A stretch of 64,000 bases of DNA, taken from an uncultured Clostridia bacterium. Lineage in GTDB: Bacteria > Bacillota > Clostridia > Christensenellales > UBA1242. The translations under genes were made by a program, and so were the position numbers. The stretch lies in assembly GCA_934754475.1 (NCBI GenBank), contig CAKVHV010000004.1, forward strand, positions 58,170-122,169, read 5' to 3'. The notes under the pieces are model-generated. The model did no database searches. It was not told the DNA's origin and saw only the letters and a list, made by a program, of their open reading frames with translations. Positions 1 through 9,267 of the stretch are shown in pieces. The first letter of the stretch is position 1, and each line of letters opens with the position of its first letter.

Positions 1-75
1 CCAAAGTCAAAAGCAATAGAATATCAAGAATATCTCAAAAAATATATTCCTAACACTTTGCTTAGGGGTTACTAA
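1..75 (+). CDS. C-terminal end of an unidentified protein (partial)
   Basis: Frame 1 is open from the window edge and stops with TAA at 73-75, giving 24 residues that end in NTLLRGY. A strong hairpin with a T-run follows two bases later, as expected at the end of a gene. The codons look like ordinary coding sequence, but the fragment is too short to assign a family. Confidence 0.45.
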   Translation, partial: PKSKAIEYQEYLKKYIPNTLLRGY

Positions 76-76
76 A

Positions 77-125
77 AAAACATTATGCTTTTAACATAAA
101 TTGTTAGAAAACATAATGTTTTTTC
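77..125. terminator. Bidirectional intrinsic terminator
   Basis: Arms AAAACATTATG (77-87) and CATAATGTTTT (112-122) form a stem, with a T-run on the plus strand and A-run before the first arm. It lies between two converging genes, the partial gene on the left and trxB on the minus strand, and can serve both. Confidence 0.7.
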
Positions 126-126
126 T

Positions 127-1035
127 TTATTTAATTGAATACAAATAATTACAAGCCTGTGTTGCGGAGATTGCTCCGTCGCACATTGCTGTTGTTACTT
201 GTCTAACCGACTTCTTTCGAGTGTCGCCCGCTACAAACAGACCTTCGGTTTTGGTCTTTGTAGTCTCATCTGAGTCAAAGTAGCCAAATTCATCCAAATC
301 CGCCAAATTTTCAAATTTCTTGTTATCTGGAATTTGACCGATTGCAACAAACAAAGGTGTTCCACTTATTTCAAACTGAGTTTTGTCAGACTTTTCAAAC
401 ACTATTGACTCAAGGTCGCTATCGCCTTTGAGTGCAATTGTTTTTGAGTTTCTGATTATATTTATATTTGATTTGTTTTCAACCAACTTTACAAGTGCTT
501 GGTCACCAAAGAATTTGTCAAACATAATAACTAAATTAACCTTGGAACATATGTCGCTTAGCATCAAAGCATATTGCAAAGCGGTGTTCCCGTCACCTAC
601 TAGAGTAACTTCTTTGTCTTTGTAAAATGGACCATCACAGATTGCACAATAATAAACTCCATGACCTATTAATTTGTCTTCGTTTGGCAATTTGAGTTTG
701 CGGTGTTTGACACCATTAGCGATTATAACCGAATATCCTTGATACTCGCCAAATTCACCAGTAAGTGTAAATACGTTGTCTTGTTTTTCGATTTTGGAGA
801 TATTATCAAACTCAAAATCTACACCAAGTTCGCTTATTTGGTCAAACAACTCTTCGCTTAGTTTCTCACCCGAAACTTGTTTTTTGGTTGGATAGTTTTC
901 AACTTTTGGGGATTGTGCTATTTGACCGCCGATGCTTGAATTTTCGATAAGCAAAGTTGTTTTGTTATTTCGCAAAGCGTACAGGCAGGCTGTCATGCCT
1001 GCCATTCCGCCACCAATTACTATTATGTCGTACAT
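127..1035 (-). CDS. trxB: Thioredoxin reductase-like flavoprotein
   Basis: 302 residues, the usual length for low-molecular-weight thioredoxin reductase. The N-terminal FAD-binding motif is IGGGMAG, the redox-active disulfide is CAIC near residue 135, and a second Rossmann motif VGDGNTA follows. The C-terminal FAD motif ends in FVAGD. The family passes electrons through FAD to the disulfide of thioredoxin or a similar redoxin in the cytosol. The arginine-rich HRRxxxR motif that contacts the NADPH 2'-phosphate is absent: the matching stretch reads VIMFDKFFGDQ, so the electron donor may not be NADPH. The gene starts one base after the nrdD stop codon, so the two are co-transcribed and it probably feeds the redoxin domain fused to NrdD. 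Confidence 0.9.
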   Translation of the reverse strand: MYDIIVIGGGMAGMTACLYALRNNKTTLLIENSSIGGQIAQSPKVENYPTKKQVSGEKLSEELFDQISELGVDFEFDNISKIEKQDNVFTLTGEFGEYQGYSVIIANGVKHRKLKLPNEDKLIGHGVYYCAICDGPFYKDKEVTLVGDGNTALQYALMLSDICSKVNLVIMFDKFFGDQALVKLVENKSNINIIRNSKTIALKGDSDLESIVFEKSDKTQFEISGTPLFVAIGQIPDNKKFENLADLDEFGYFDSDETTKTKTEGLFVAGDTRKKSVRQVTTAMCDGAISATQACNYLYSIK

Positions 1036-1036
1036 T

Positions 1037-3403
1037 CTATTTCCTTTCTTCGATATAACGTCTTATTTCACTTGCATTATCATAAACTTGAACACCATCT
1101 TTGGTTGGAACAAGTAGAGTTGGTGCTTTGGTTACTCCGCACGCTTTTGTAAATTCAGCATTGTCTTCAGCGTCAACAACATCGTATTTGATTTTTGCTT
1201 TGTCTAGTAGCATCTTTGCCATTTTGCAATTTGGACAAGTTTTTGTCGAGAACAAAGTAATATTTTCTAATTTTTGTTCGTGACAATCACTGCATTCACA
1301 AGTCTCAGCACTTAGTTTTGTCTTAAGTTTGCTATTTGCAATATCATAAGTTTTTCTTTCTTTGAATTCTTCGGACTTGCCATCGTTCCAGTTTTGAACT
1401 GGTCTATAATATCCTGTTATTCTTGAATAAACTTCGGCTGGAGCACCACATTCTGGGCAATTGAAATGTTCACCTGCCAAATATCCATGTGTCTTGCACA
1501 CTGAATATGTTGGAGAAATGGTGTAATATGGAAGTTTGTAGTTTTCGGCAATTTTTTTAACCAAGTTCATTGTAACCTTCCAGTCTTCCAATTTTTCACC
1601 CAAGAAAGCATGGAATACAGTGCCTGATGTATACAAAGTTTGAAGTTCGTCTTGAATATCCAAGGCTTCGAAAATATCTGAAGTAAAGTCTACTGGCAAA
1701 TGTGAACTATTTGTATAGTATGGAACATTGTTATCTTTGCTAGCAGTAATAATGTCTGGGTATCTTTCTCTATCGTGTTTTGCAAGTCTATATGAAGTAC
1801 TTTCGGCTGGAGTTGCTTCCAAGTTGTATAGGTCTCCATATTTTTCTTGATAGTCACTTAGTCTATCTCTCATATGATTAAGAACTTTCTTAGTAAACTC
1901 TTGAGCAGTTTTGTGAGTCAAATCTTCGCCAATCCAAATTGCGTTTAGACATGCTTCGTTCATTCCAACAAGTCCAATTGTTGAGAAGTGATTATTAAAT
2001 GTTCCCAAATATCTCTTTGTATAAGGATATAGACCATATTCCAAAAGTTTGGTTATAATTTCTCTCTTTGTTTTGAGCGACCTTGCCGAAATATCCATCA
2101 TCTTGTCTAGTCTTTCAAAGAACTCATCTTCGGTCTTAGATAGATATGCTATTCTTGGCATATTAATTGTAACAACGCCGACACTTCCCGTGCTTTCGCC
2201 CGAACCAAAGTAACCACCAGATTTTTTTCTTAGTTCTCTCAAATCTAGTCTTAGTCTACAACACATACTTCTTACATCGCTAGGTTCCATATCTGAGTTG
2301 ATGTAGTTTGAAAAATATGGTGTGCCATATTTGGTTGTCATTTCAAATAATAGTTTGTTGTTTTCGGTCTCTGACCAATCGAAATCACGAGTTATTGAGT
2401 AAGTTGGAATTGGATATTGGAAGCCCCTGCCATTAGCATCGCCTTCAATCATGATTTCAATAAATGCTTTGTTAACCATTGCCATTTCTTTTTGACAATC
2501 TTTGTATTTAAAGTTTTGTTCCTTGCCACCAACGATTGCATTAAGTTCTGCCAAGTCATTTGGAACAACCCAGTCAAGAGTTATGTTTGTAAATGGCGCT
2601 TGAGTTCCCCATCTTGATGGAGTATTAACACCATAAATAAAACTCTGAATACATTGTTTAACTTCTTTGTAACTTAAATTGTCTATCTTAACAAAAGGAG
2701 CAAGATAAGTATCAAAAGACGAGAATGCTTGAGCGCCCGCCCATTCGTTTTGCATAATGCCTAGGAAATTAACCATTTGGTTGCAAAGTGTAGACAAGTG
2801 TCCGGCTGGCTTAGATGTAATCTTTCCTGGAACTCCGCCAAGACCTTCCATGATAAGTTGTTTCAAACTCCAACCTGCACAATATCCTGTAAGCATACTC
2901 AAATCGTGAATGTGAATATCTGCATTCTTGTGTGCTTGTTCGATTTCTTTGTCGTAAACTTCGCTTAGCCAGTAGTTAGCGGTGATTGCACCAGAGTTAC
3001 TAAGAATTAATCCACCAACAGAATATGTTACTGTTGAATTTTCCTTGACTCTCCAATCGGCAAAGTTAAGATATTTGTCAACTGTTTGCTTGTAGTCCAT
3101 CATTGTATTTTGGATATTTCTTACTTTCTCATGGTCACGTCTATATAATATATATGCTTTGGCAACATTCTCATAGCCATTGGTCATAAGAACCTTTTCA
3201 ACTATATCTTGAATGTCTTCTACACTAGGAATTTTGTCTTCGAATTGTTCCATAAGATTAAGCTCAGTTATTTTTGCCATTTTCTTACAGTCTTTGATTT
3301 CGCCATCTCCAAGCGATATCATAGCCTTGGCTATAGCATTTTCAACCTTGCCAATATCATAATCAACTAATCTTCCGTCTCTTTTTCTTACTTTGGTAAT
3401 CAT
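1037..3403 (-). CDS. nrdD: Anaerobic ribonucleoside-triphosphate reductase with fused glutaredoxin domain
   Basis: 788 residues. Order of parts: N-terminal ATP-cone (residues about 1-95, beginning VRKRDGRLVDYD), the class III reductase barrel, a CPEC cysteine pair, the glycyl-radical loop RITGYYRPVQNW with the radical glycine near residue 663, a CECSDC cysteine group, then an extra domain from about 712 to the end with a CPNC active site (TKTCPNCKMAKMLLDKA) and TKAPTLLV, typical of glutaredoxin/NrdH folds. It makes deoxynucleotides from NTPs without oxygen. Classical NrdD uses formate as reductant; some class III enzymes use a redoxin plus thioredoxin reductase, and the fusion with adjacent trxB fits the second type. 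The activase NrdG is not in this window. NrdR-like boxes lie upstream. Confidence 0.95.
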   Translation of the reverse strand: MITKVRKRDGRLVDYDIGKVENAIAKAMISLGDGEIKDCKKMAKITELNLMEQFEDKIPSVEDIQDIVEKVLMTNGYENVAKAYILYRRDHEKVRNIQNTMMDYKQTVDKYLNFADWRVKENSTVTYSVGGLILSNSGAITANYWLSEVYDKEIEQAHKNADIHIHDLSMLTGYCAGWSLKQLIMEGLGGVPGKITSKPAGHLSTLCNQMVNFLGIMQNEWAGAQAFSSFDTYLAPFVKIDNLSYKEVKQCIQSFIYGVNTPSRWGTQAPFTNITLDWVVPNDLAELNAIVGGKEQNFKYKDCQKEMAMVNKAFIEIMIEGDANGRGFQYPIPTYSITRDFDWSETENNKLLFEMTTKYGTPYFSNYINSDMEPSDVRSMCCRLRLDLRELRKKSGGYFGSGESTGSVGVVTINMPRIAYLSKTEDEFFERLDKMMDISARSLKTKREIITKLLEYGLYPYTKRYLGTFNNHFSTIGLVGMNEACLNAIWIGEDLTHKTAQEFTKKVLNHMRDRLSDYQEKYGDLYNLEATPAESTSYRLAKHDRERYPDIITASKDNNVPYYTNSSHLPVDFTSDIFEALDIQDELQTLYTSGTVFHAFLGEKLEDWKVTMNLVKKIAENYKLPYYTISPTYSVCKTHGYLAGEHFNCPECGAPAEVYSRITGYYRPVQNWNDGKSEEFKERKTYDIANSKLKTKLSAETCECSDCHEQKLENITLFSTKTCPNCKMAKMLLDKAKIKYDVVDAEDNAEFTKACGVTKAPTLLVPTKDGVQVYDNASEIRRYIEERK

Positions 3404-3456
3404 ATTGTTCTCCTTGAATAAGTTAAATTTTGTTTAGTTACACAAATGCCTGTCAA

Positions 3457-3512
3457 AACATATATGTTGTGTTTCTGCAATTAGGTTATCACTACATATT
3501 GTATTTCGTCAA
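3457..3512 (-). promoter_or_regulatory. Tandem NrdR-box-like sites over a candidate nrdD promoter
   Basis: Two 16-bp near-palindromes match the NrdR consensus ACACTATATATAGTGT: 3489-3504 (TCACTACATATTGTAT, about 13/16) and 3457-3472 (AACATATATGTTGTGT, about 12/16). Their starts are 32 bp apart, three helical turns, the spacing known for NrdR operators. On the minus strand a TTGACG (3507-3512) and a weak TAACCT (3483-3488) bracket the first box with an 18-bp spacer, so repressor binding would block the polymerase. NrdR is the ATP/dATP-sensing repressor of ribonucleotide reductase genes. Confidence 0.65.
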
Positions 3513-3582
3513 GCAATTTTAATCACAAAAATAAAATAAATTTTCTTGCAAAATTTGTTATAATTATAAAAAAAATGTCAAA

Positions 3583-3615
3583 AAAAGTAGTCAACTTTAA
3601 ATATTGGCTACTTTT
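3583..3615 (-). terminator. Intrinsic terminator of the ROK kinase operon
   Basis: A 12-bp stem (3583-3594 with 3604-3615, one G-T pair) and a 9-nt loop, followed on the minus strand by a T-rich tail (the A-run at 3569-3586). It lies 39 nt beyond the ROK stop codon and insulates it from nrdD. Confidence 0.65.
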
Positions 3616-3653
3616 GATTGTTTTTATGTTTGAATACTCAAAATATCCAAAAA

Positions 3654-4553
3654 TTAGTTAACAGAAACTACCCCTAAAATGCCAGCATCGTTGCCTAATT
3701 TGGCAGAAGTTATCAAAACTTCGTTGGAATTTTTGTATCCAAAATGTTTATTTTTGCATAAAGAAACAGTTTTCTCTATAATTTTTGGAGCATAAGATAG
3801 TCCGCCACCAATTAAAATTACGTTTGGACGGAAGATATTACATAGATTTAGTAGATACTCAGACAAGTCATAAGTATATTCGTCCACAATTTTTTTGGCA
3901 CACTCGTCACCATTTAAATATGCTTTTTCAATAGAACTCGCTGTAATGTTTTCTTGATTGCTAAGCGACGAAGGCATTGTGCTTATAATTTCCTTTGCTC
4001 TTAGGGATAGTGCTATAGCCGACAGATATTTTTCTGCACAACCACGTCTTCCACAGTTACAAGCAATCCCGCCATTATACATTGTAACATGTCCTAGTTC
4101 TCCTGCACCGCCAGTTCCTGTATATAATTTGTTATTAATAATAATTCCCCCACCAATTCCTGTGCCGATTGTAATTAGTATTACATTATCATATCCTTTG
4201 CCAGCACCAAGTGTGTGTTCGGCTAGAACCGCCATATCCGCATCATTTTTGACATAAGTCTTAATGCCAAAATGATTAGTCAATATTTCAGCTAATTTAC
4301 AATTAAATAGTTTTAGATTTGCACTTTCCTTAATAATCCCGTCAATTACAATTCCCGGACAACCTACTCCAAGTTTTTGTATATCACTTGTCTTTAGACT
4401 ATGTTTGGAAATTATCAAGTTTACTAGTTTTTTGACCTGATTTACAACATCGTCTTTGTCGGTTGGCTCTACAATTTTATCTACAATAGTCTTATTTTTA
4501 ATAAGTCCAATTTTTAAGTTTGTCCCACCAATATCTACACCAATTAAATACAT
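3654..4553 (-). CDS. ROK-family sugar kinase (probable glucokinase)
   Basis: 299 residues. The ATP-binding motif GVDIGGTNLK is at the very start, GVGCPGIV follows, and the ROK signature region contains ITIGTGIGGG, GELGH and the zinc-binding CNCGRRGC. These are the parts of bacterial ROK glucokinases, which phosphorylate glucose or a related hexose or amino sugar at the start of glycolysis. I start at the ATG at 4551-4553, behind AAAAGGAATAATT, because the upstream in-frame extension lacks family similarity and overlaps the preceding gene. It follows the ComEC-like hydrolase by 13 nt, so they are co-transcribed. The exact sugar cannot be read from the sequence. Confidence 0.88.
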   Translation of the reverse strand: MYLIGVDIGGTNLKIGLIKNKTIVDKIVEPTDKDDVVNQVKKLVNLIISKHSLKTSDIQKLGVGCPGIVIDGIIKESANLKLFNCKLAEILTNHFGIKTYVKNDADMAVLAEHTLGAGKGYDNVILITIGTGIGGGIIINNKLYTGTGGAGELGHVTMYNGGIACNCGRRGCAEKYLSAIALSLRAKEIISTMPSSLSNQENITASSIEKAYLNGDECAKKIVDEYTYDLSEYLLNLCNIFRPNVILIGGGLSYAPKIIEKTVSLCKNKHFGYKNSNEVLITSAKLGNDAGILGVVSVN

Positions 4554-4566
4554 AATTATTCCTTTT

Positions 4567-5745
4567 TTATGCCACCAAAATTTTTCTATTTTCCAAATAC
4601 TTTTCAAACGAAAGTGAAAGTGTAGATGGCATATCTTCACCACACGTAAAGTTATAAGTCAAATCTGGATTTTCCAAATTAAACTCCAAGCCACTTCCCA
4701 AATTTAGAGTTATTAGTCCATTTGTGTCATTTCTATAAACTTTGAGATTGCTGTCATATCCGGACAAAATATTCAAAGTCTCGGGATGTGGGTGTTTGAA
4801 TTTATTTTTGAACCCACACTGAATAACAGCATACTCAGGGTCAATTGACTCAATAAACTCAGAAGTTGTTGCATTTCTACTTCCATGATGTCCCACTTTC
4901 AAAACATCTACATTGTTTGAACTGCCATAATTATCTACATACTCAGAGAGCATTTTTTCTTCGGCATCGCCAGTAAACATAATAGTTTTGTCTCTAAATT
5001 TAAGCATTACTAGTGGTGAATAGTTATTTGGGTCGGAATATTTAACTTGAGATTTGTCCGCAACTGGAGTCAAAAAGTCAAAAGTATAAGTGTATTCAGT
5101 TCCATTAAAGACAACTTTATTTGAAAAGTCGCTATCTTTGTTGACTATTTCGACTGGGCATTTTTCGTTGTAAGCAGACACCATAAAGTTTGCATAAACT
5201 TGAGATGTTGCTACATATCCACCTTCGGTTTTTGTATTGAAGTCACTAGTCAAACTAGAACTTATGGAATTGTCGCTATAATTATTTGGTCTAAATATAT
5301 ACTTGATTTCATAAGTGTCAATAACCCACGACATATTCCCTACGTGGTCAGAGTCGGCATGAGTCAAAAGCAAATAATCAAACTTTTGGATATTCTTGCT
5401 ATCGGTAAAATTCTTAATTGCGTTTTTTGCACTATTACTTTTGTCTCCACTGTCGATTATCATATTTTTGCCATCGGGAAGTTCTACAATCATTGAGTCA
5501 CCCTGCCCAACATTCAAAAAATTAACTTTAATATCTTTGAGTGTGCTAACTTCGGTCACATATCCGCCGGCTGTAGAGAGTGTTGGCTCTTCACCTTTTT
5601 TGAAAAACTTATCTAGCCAGCCTTTGTAATAAGCAAAGAATAATAGTCCAATAATTATAATCAGCAAAATAGTGACAAGCACAATATTTTTTCCTACAAA
5701 CTTGCCGACTTTTTGTTTTTGTCTTTTTGTTAATCTCTTTGCCAT
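4567..5745 (-). CDS. Membrane-anchored ComEC-like metallo-beta-lactamase-fold hydrolase
   Basis: 392 residues from the ATG behind AAAAAGGAGAATT. A basic N-terminus is followed by one transmembrane helix (residues about 20-40), which leaves the catalytic domain outside the cell. The domain carries NVGQGDSMIVELPDG, THADSDHVGNM (the HxHxDH-type metal site, here HADSDH), FTGDAEEKML and VGHHGSRNATT, which is the order seen in the C-terminal domain of the DNA-uptake protein ComEC. Stand-alone versions are common in Firmicutes; roles in DNA or nucleotide degradation have been suggested but not settled. It is the first gene of a two-gene operon with the ROK kinase. Confidence 0.85.
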   Translation of the reverse strand: MAKRLTKRQKQKVGKFVGKNIVLVTILLIIIIGLLFFAYYKGWLDKFFKKGEEPTLSTAGGYVTEVSTLKDIKVNFLNVGQGDSMIVELPDGKNMIIDSGDKSNSAKNAIKNFTDSKNIQKFDYLLLTHADSDHVGNMSWVIDTYEIKYIFRPNNYSDNSISSSLTSDFNTKTEGGYVATSQVYANFMVSAYNEKCPVEIVNKDSDFSNKVVFNGTEYTYTFDFLTPVADKSQVKYSDPNNYSPLVMLKFRDKTIMFTGDAEEKMLSEYVDNYGSSNNVDVLKVGHHGSRNATTSEFIESIDPEYAVIQCGFKNKFKHPHPETLNILSGYDSNLKVYRNDTNGLITLNLGSGLEFNLENPDLTYNFTCGEDMPSTLSLSFEKYLENRKILVA

Positions 5746-5854
5746 AATTCTCCTTTTTATGTTAAGCATAAAACTATTTATATTTTTATATAAAATACTC
5801 AAGTTTGTCAAACAATGTGCAACGAAAAAAATTTATTTTAAATGTTTTGAAATT

Positions 5855-5883
5855 TTGAAAAACTAATATATACTAATTATATC
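5855..5883 (+). promoter_or_regulatory. Candidate promoter of the nucleoside hydrolase
   Basis: TTGAAA (5855-5860), a 17-bp spacer and TATATC (5878-5883), about 57 nt before the start codon. It is a moderate sigma-A match in an AT-rich divergent intergenic region. Confidence 0.45.
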
Positions 5884-5939
5884 TTTTGTGAAAGATACTT
5901 AATTTCACTACTATTTTTTAAGCTTAAAGGAGAATACTT

Positions 5940-6845
5940 ATGAAAAAAGACGTAATAATAGATTGCGACCCAGGGATTGATGATGCAATAGCACTTGCAC
6001 TTGCAACATATTCAAAAAATTTAAACATTAAACTTATCACCACTGTATGCGGGAATGTAACAATAGACAAGATTACAAAAAACACTCTTAATTTTTTGCA
6101 AGCAATTAATGTAAGAGACATTCCTGTTGCAATTGGTGCTGAAAAACCTATTGCTAGACAAAAAGACAACACAATTCAAGCGCACGGTAAATCTGGACTT
6201 GGTGATTGGAAGTTCCCAAAATGCGAACTAAAACCTTGCAAAGAAAATGCAGTTGAAAAGATGCACGAAGTACTAGTTAATGCAGACAAAAAGATAATAA
6301 TAATTGCTTTGGGACCTGTAACTAATATTGCAATGCTACTTATGAAGTATCCCGAAGTCAAGGAAAAAATTGATTACATTTTGTTTAGTGGCGGACTACT
6401 TCTTGACAATCAAAATAGTAGATATATAGGATTTAATGTAATGCAAGACCCCGAAGCTACTGATGTAGTTTGGAAGTCGGGAGTTAAACTTGTTGTTTGT
6501 CCTAGCGACCATGGTCATTATGCTTATCTTAACCGCAAGGAAATTGAAAAGACAGATAAAATTGGCAAGACTGGTCACATGCTACACGAAATTTACAAGA
6601 GTTACAAAGATACACATGTAGCGGTTGGAATTGCTTCGCACGATGCTTGTGCTGTTGCATATGCTATTAATCCAAAAATCTTTAAGACAGAAGAAATGTA
6701 TACTTATGTTAATTTCTTGAAAAAAGAAAAAACAGCAGTGCTTAATTTTGATATAACCCAAAAACCAAATACACTAGTTGTTACATACATGGATGGCAAA
6801 AAATACAAAGATATGTATTTCAAGACTCTCAAGAAAATGCCTTAA
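5940..6845 (+). CDS. Inosine-uridine-preferring nucleoside hydrolase family protein
   Basis: 301 residues, typical for the family. The N-terminal calcium-binding motif DCDPGIDD (residues 8-15) is intact, and the GNVTIDKITKN and HDACAVAYAI regions follow in the usual order. These enzymes cleave the N-glycosidic bond of ribonucleosides to give the base and ribose for salvage. The ATG at 5940 follows AAAGGAGAATACTT. It is a single-gene unit, divergent from the ComEC-like operon and closed by a terminator. Whether it prefers purine or pyrimidine nucleosides cannot be decided here. Confidence 0.88.
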   Translation: MKKDVIIDCDPGIDDAIALALATYSKNLNIKLITTVCGNVTIDKITKNTLNFLQAINVRDIPVAIGAEKPIARQKDNTIQAHGKSGLGDWKFPKCELKPCKENAVEKMHEVLVNADKKIIIIALGPVTNIAMLLMKYPEVKEKIDYILFSGGLLLDNQNSRYIGFNVMQDPEATDVVWKSGVKLVVCPSDHGHYAYLNRKEIEKTDKIGKTGHMLHEIYKSYKDTHVAVGIASHDACAVAYAINPKIFKTEEMYTYVNFLKKEKTAVLNFDITQKPNTLVVTYMDGKKYKDMYFKTLKKMP

Positions 6846-6855
6846 TTTAATATCA

Positions 6856-6892
6856 AAAAAGAACTCCATTTAAATATTGGAGTTCTTTTTTA
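6856..6892. terminator. Bidirectional intrinsic terminator
   Basis: Arms at 6856-6868 and 6878-6890 (core GAACTCCA/TGGAGTTC) are flanked by A- and T-runs. It sits between the nucleoside hydrolase and the converging pheT gene. Confidence 0.8.
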
Positions 6893-6893
6893 T

Positions 6894-9257
6894 TTACATT
6901 TTAAGGCTAATGTCATTTTTTGCAAAAGTATCTATAACTAATTTGTGGAAGTTTTCAATCTCTTCGCCAGATAGAGTTCTATCTGCCCTGCCTATAACAT
7001 AATGAAGAGTGTAACTCAAATAGTCATTGTTGTTATCAAAAATATCAAGCAAAGATACTTTGTAGTTAATATCTGAATTTATAGAATTAGCAATTTTTTC
7101 AATCTCGCTATAATTCATATTTTTGTTTATTAGGAAGTTGAAGTCAAGTTCGCTTACTGGATATTTAGAAACTGTCTCAAATGAAACCACTTGTTTTGGA
7201 ACAGTGATGAGTTTTGTAAAGTCAATCTCAGAAGTTACAATTTGGCACTTGCCAATAAGACTACTTGTTGCTGGATGAATCATTCCAATAAATCCAATAT
7301 TTAGGTCTCCCGCATAAATATCATAATAATTAACAGGCGACATGTAATTGTCTTTTGGCTCGGATTTAACAAACTTGATTGGTGTCAAAAGAACTTCGTT
7401 ACATGTATATTCTAACATTTCTTTGAGTTCTACTAGTCTTTGGACATTCTCATTTTTGTTATACAAAGTTACACATAATTTTTTGTGTTCAATACTTTGG
7501 TTATTTCCGTCCAGTCCCACAACCGCACTGCCTATTTCAAATACACCAAAGTCGCTATAGTCTTCCTTGTTGTCAATGACCGCTTTGAGTTGAGATGGAA
7601 CAAGAGTTGAACGTAATTCGTCGTTGTATTTTTGCAAAGAATTAATAACTCTAAGATAACTAGTAGGCTTAATTCCAAGCATTTTGTTTGTCTCATAGTC
7701 GTACCACAAATATGTGTGGATTTCGCTTAGATTAAACTTGGTTGCAAGTGTATATTTAATATCATATTCGTCGGCAATTTTTCGTTGTAAATCTACTGGA
7801 ATAACATCCATGTTACAACTCTTTGGCTTAATATTATCGTAGCCATAAATACGACCAACTTCTTCGACGATATCTGGTTTTCCCTGAATATCCTTGGTTG
7901 CTCTAAAAGACGGAACGTCAATTTGCAAGTTGCCATTTCCAAGTCTAGTTACTTCAAAATCAAGTGCTCTAAGAGTATTTACTACAAACTCTTCGTCAAG
8001 TTCAACACCCATGTAGTTATTTATATAATCCATTGAAATCTCAATAGTCTTTTTGTCATAATGGAAGTTGTAAACATCGGTTATATCCGAAGTCACCACC
8101 GCACCACTATCTATCTTTTGAACAAGATAAATATAACGAGCAAGTGCAGTCATAGTAAGTTCGGGGTCAAGAGATTTTTCGTATCTAGCACTTGCTTCGG
8201 TTCTTAGTCCCAAAGCGGTTGCTGTACGTCTAACCTTGGCTGGATGGAAACATGCAGATTCAATAAGTACACTATTTGTATTATCCTTTATTTCGCTATC
8301 TAGTCCGCCCATTACACCCGCAACTGCTGAGATTTCACCATTTCCAAGTATAACCATTGTATCCTTTGGAAGTACTCTTTCGGTATTGTCGAGAGTTACA
8401 AATTTAGTATCGCTTTCAACATTTTTGACTTCAATACTTTTGACCAAGTCATTATTAAATGCGTGCATTGGTTGACCAAGTTCTAGCATTACATAATTAG
8501 TAACATCGGCAAGCATATTAATTGCTCTCATGCCTGTATAGAAAAGTCTAATTTGCATTTCCATTGGAGATACATTTTTTGAAATTCCAGACATTGTAGC
8601 AGATGTATATCTAAAGCAAGTATCAGAATTAACTTTTATGTCTAACTTATCCAAATTTGATGTGTCTTTTTCAAACACATCAAGTTTTTTGAGTGGTCTT
8701 CCGGTTAGTGCCGAAATTTCTCTTGCAATTCCATAATGTCCCCAAAGGTCAGGTCTATTTGTCAAACTCTTGTTGTCTATTTCAAAAACAATATCTTCAA
8801 TAGACAATATTTCCTTGACATCAACACCCAATTTTGTGTTGGCATCAAACTCATAAAGTCCACTATGGTCATCCGAAATTCCAAGTTCTTTGGCACTACA
8901 ACACATTCCATTAGATGTAACTCCCGCCAAATTAGCAGGTGCAATTGTCATGCCAGCAATAGTAGCACCAATTGTAGCCAAAGGCACAATCATGCCAACT
9001 CTTACATTTGGAGCGCCACAAACTATATCTACAATTTCGTCACCTTTATCCACTTTGAGAATATGTAGTTTATTAGACTTTGGGTGGTTTTCAACACTAA
9101 TTATCTTGGCAGTTACGACACCACTTAAGTCTTTGCCTTTTTCTTCAATTCCTTCGATTTCAGCAACAGCAAGAGTAAATCTATTTTTAATAAGATTAAT
9201 AATATCTATGCCGTCCAAATCAACAAAGTCTTTTATCCAATTTAATGAAATATACAT
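6894..9257 (-). CDS. pheT: Phenylalanine-tRNA ligase beta subunit
   Basis: 787 residues, the normal length for bacterial PheT. The N-terminus MYISLNWIKDFVD leads into the EMAP-type tRNA-binding domain (about 40-150), then the B3/4 editing domain (about 205-370, with GQPMHAFN and GVMGG), the B5 domain (about 395-470), the catalytic-like core and the C-terminal anticodon-binding FDX-ACB domain (about 690-787). It pairs with PheS as an alpha2-beta2 enzyme that charges tRNA-Phe and removes misloaded tyrosine. It follows pheS by 10 nt and is regulated with it by the T-box leader. Confidence 0.97.
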   Translation of the reverse strand: MYISLNWIKDFVDLDGIDIINLIKNRFTLAVAEIEGIEEKGKDLSGVVTAKIISVENHPKSNKLHILKVDKGDEIVDIVCGAPNVRVGMIVPLATIGATIAGMTIAPANLAGVTSNGMCCSAKELGISDDHSGLYEFDANTKLGVDVKEILSIEDIVFEIDNKSLTNRPDLWGHYGIAREISALTGRPLKKLDVFEKDTSNLDKLDIKVNSDTCFRYTSATMSGISKNVSPMEMQIRLFYTGMRAINMLADVTNYVMLELGQPMHAFNNDLVKSIEVKNVESDTKFVTLDNTERVLPKDTMVILGNGEISAVAGVMGGLDSEIKDNTNSVLIESACFHPAKVRRTATALGLRTEASARYEKSLDPELTMTALARYIYLVQKIDSGAVVTSDITDVYNFHYDKKTIEISMDYINNYMGVELDEEFVVNTLRALDFEVTRLGNGNLQIDVPSFRATKDIQGKPDIVEEVGRIYGYDNIKPKSCNMDVIPVDLQRKIADEYDIKYTLATKFNLSEIHTYLWYDYETNKMLGIKPTSYLRVINSLQKYNDELRSTLVPSQLKAVIDNKEDYSDFGVFEIGSAVVGLDGNNQSIEHKKLCVTLYNKNENVQRLVELKEMLEYTCNEVLLTPIKFVKSEPKDNYMSPVNYYDIYAGDLNIGFIGMIHPATSSLIGKCQIVTSEIDFTKLITVPKQVVSFETVSKYPVSELDFNFLINKNMNYSEIEKIANSINSDINYKVSLLDIFDNNNDYLSYTLHYVIGRADRTLSGEEIENFHKLVIDTFAKNDISLKM

Positions 9258-9267
9258 AATTTACTCC

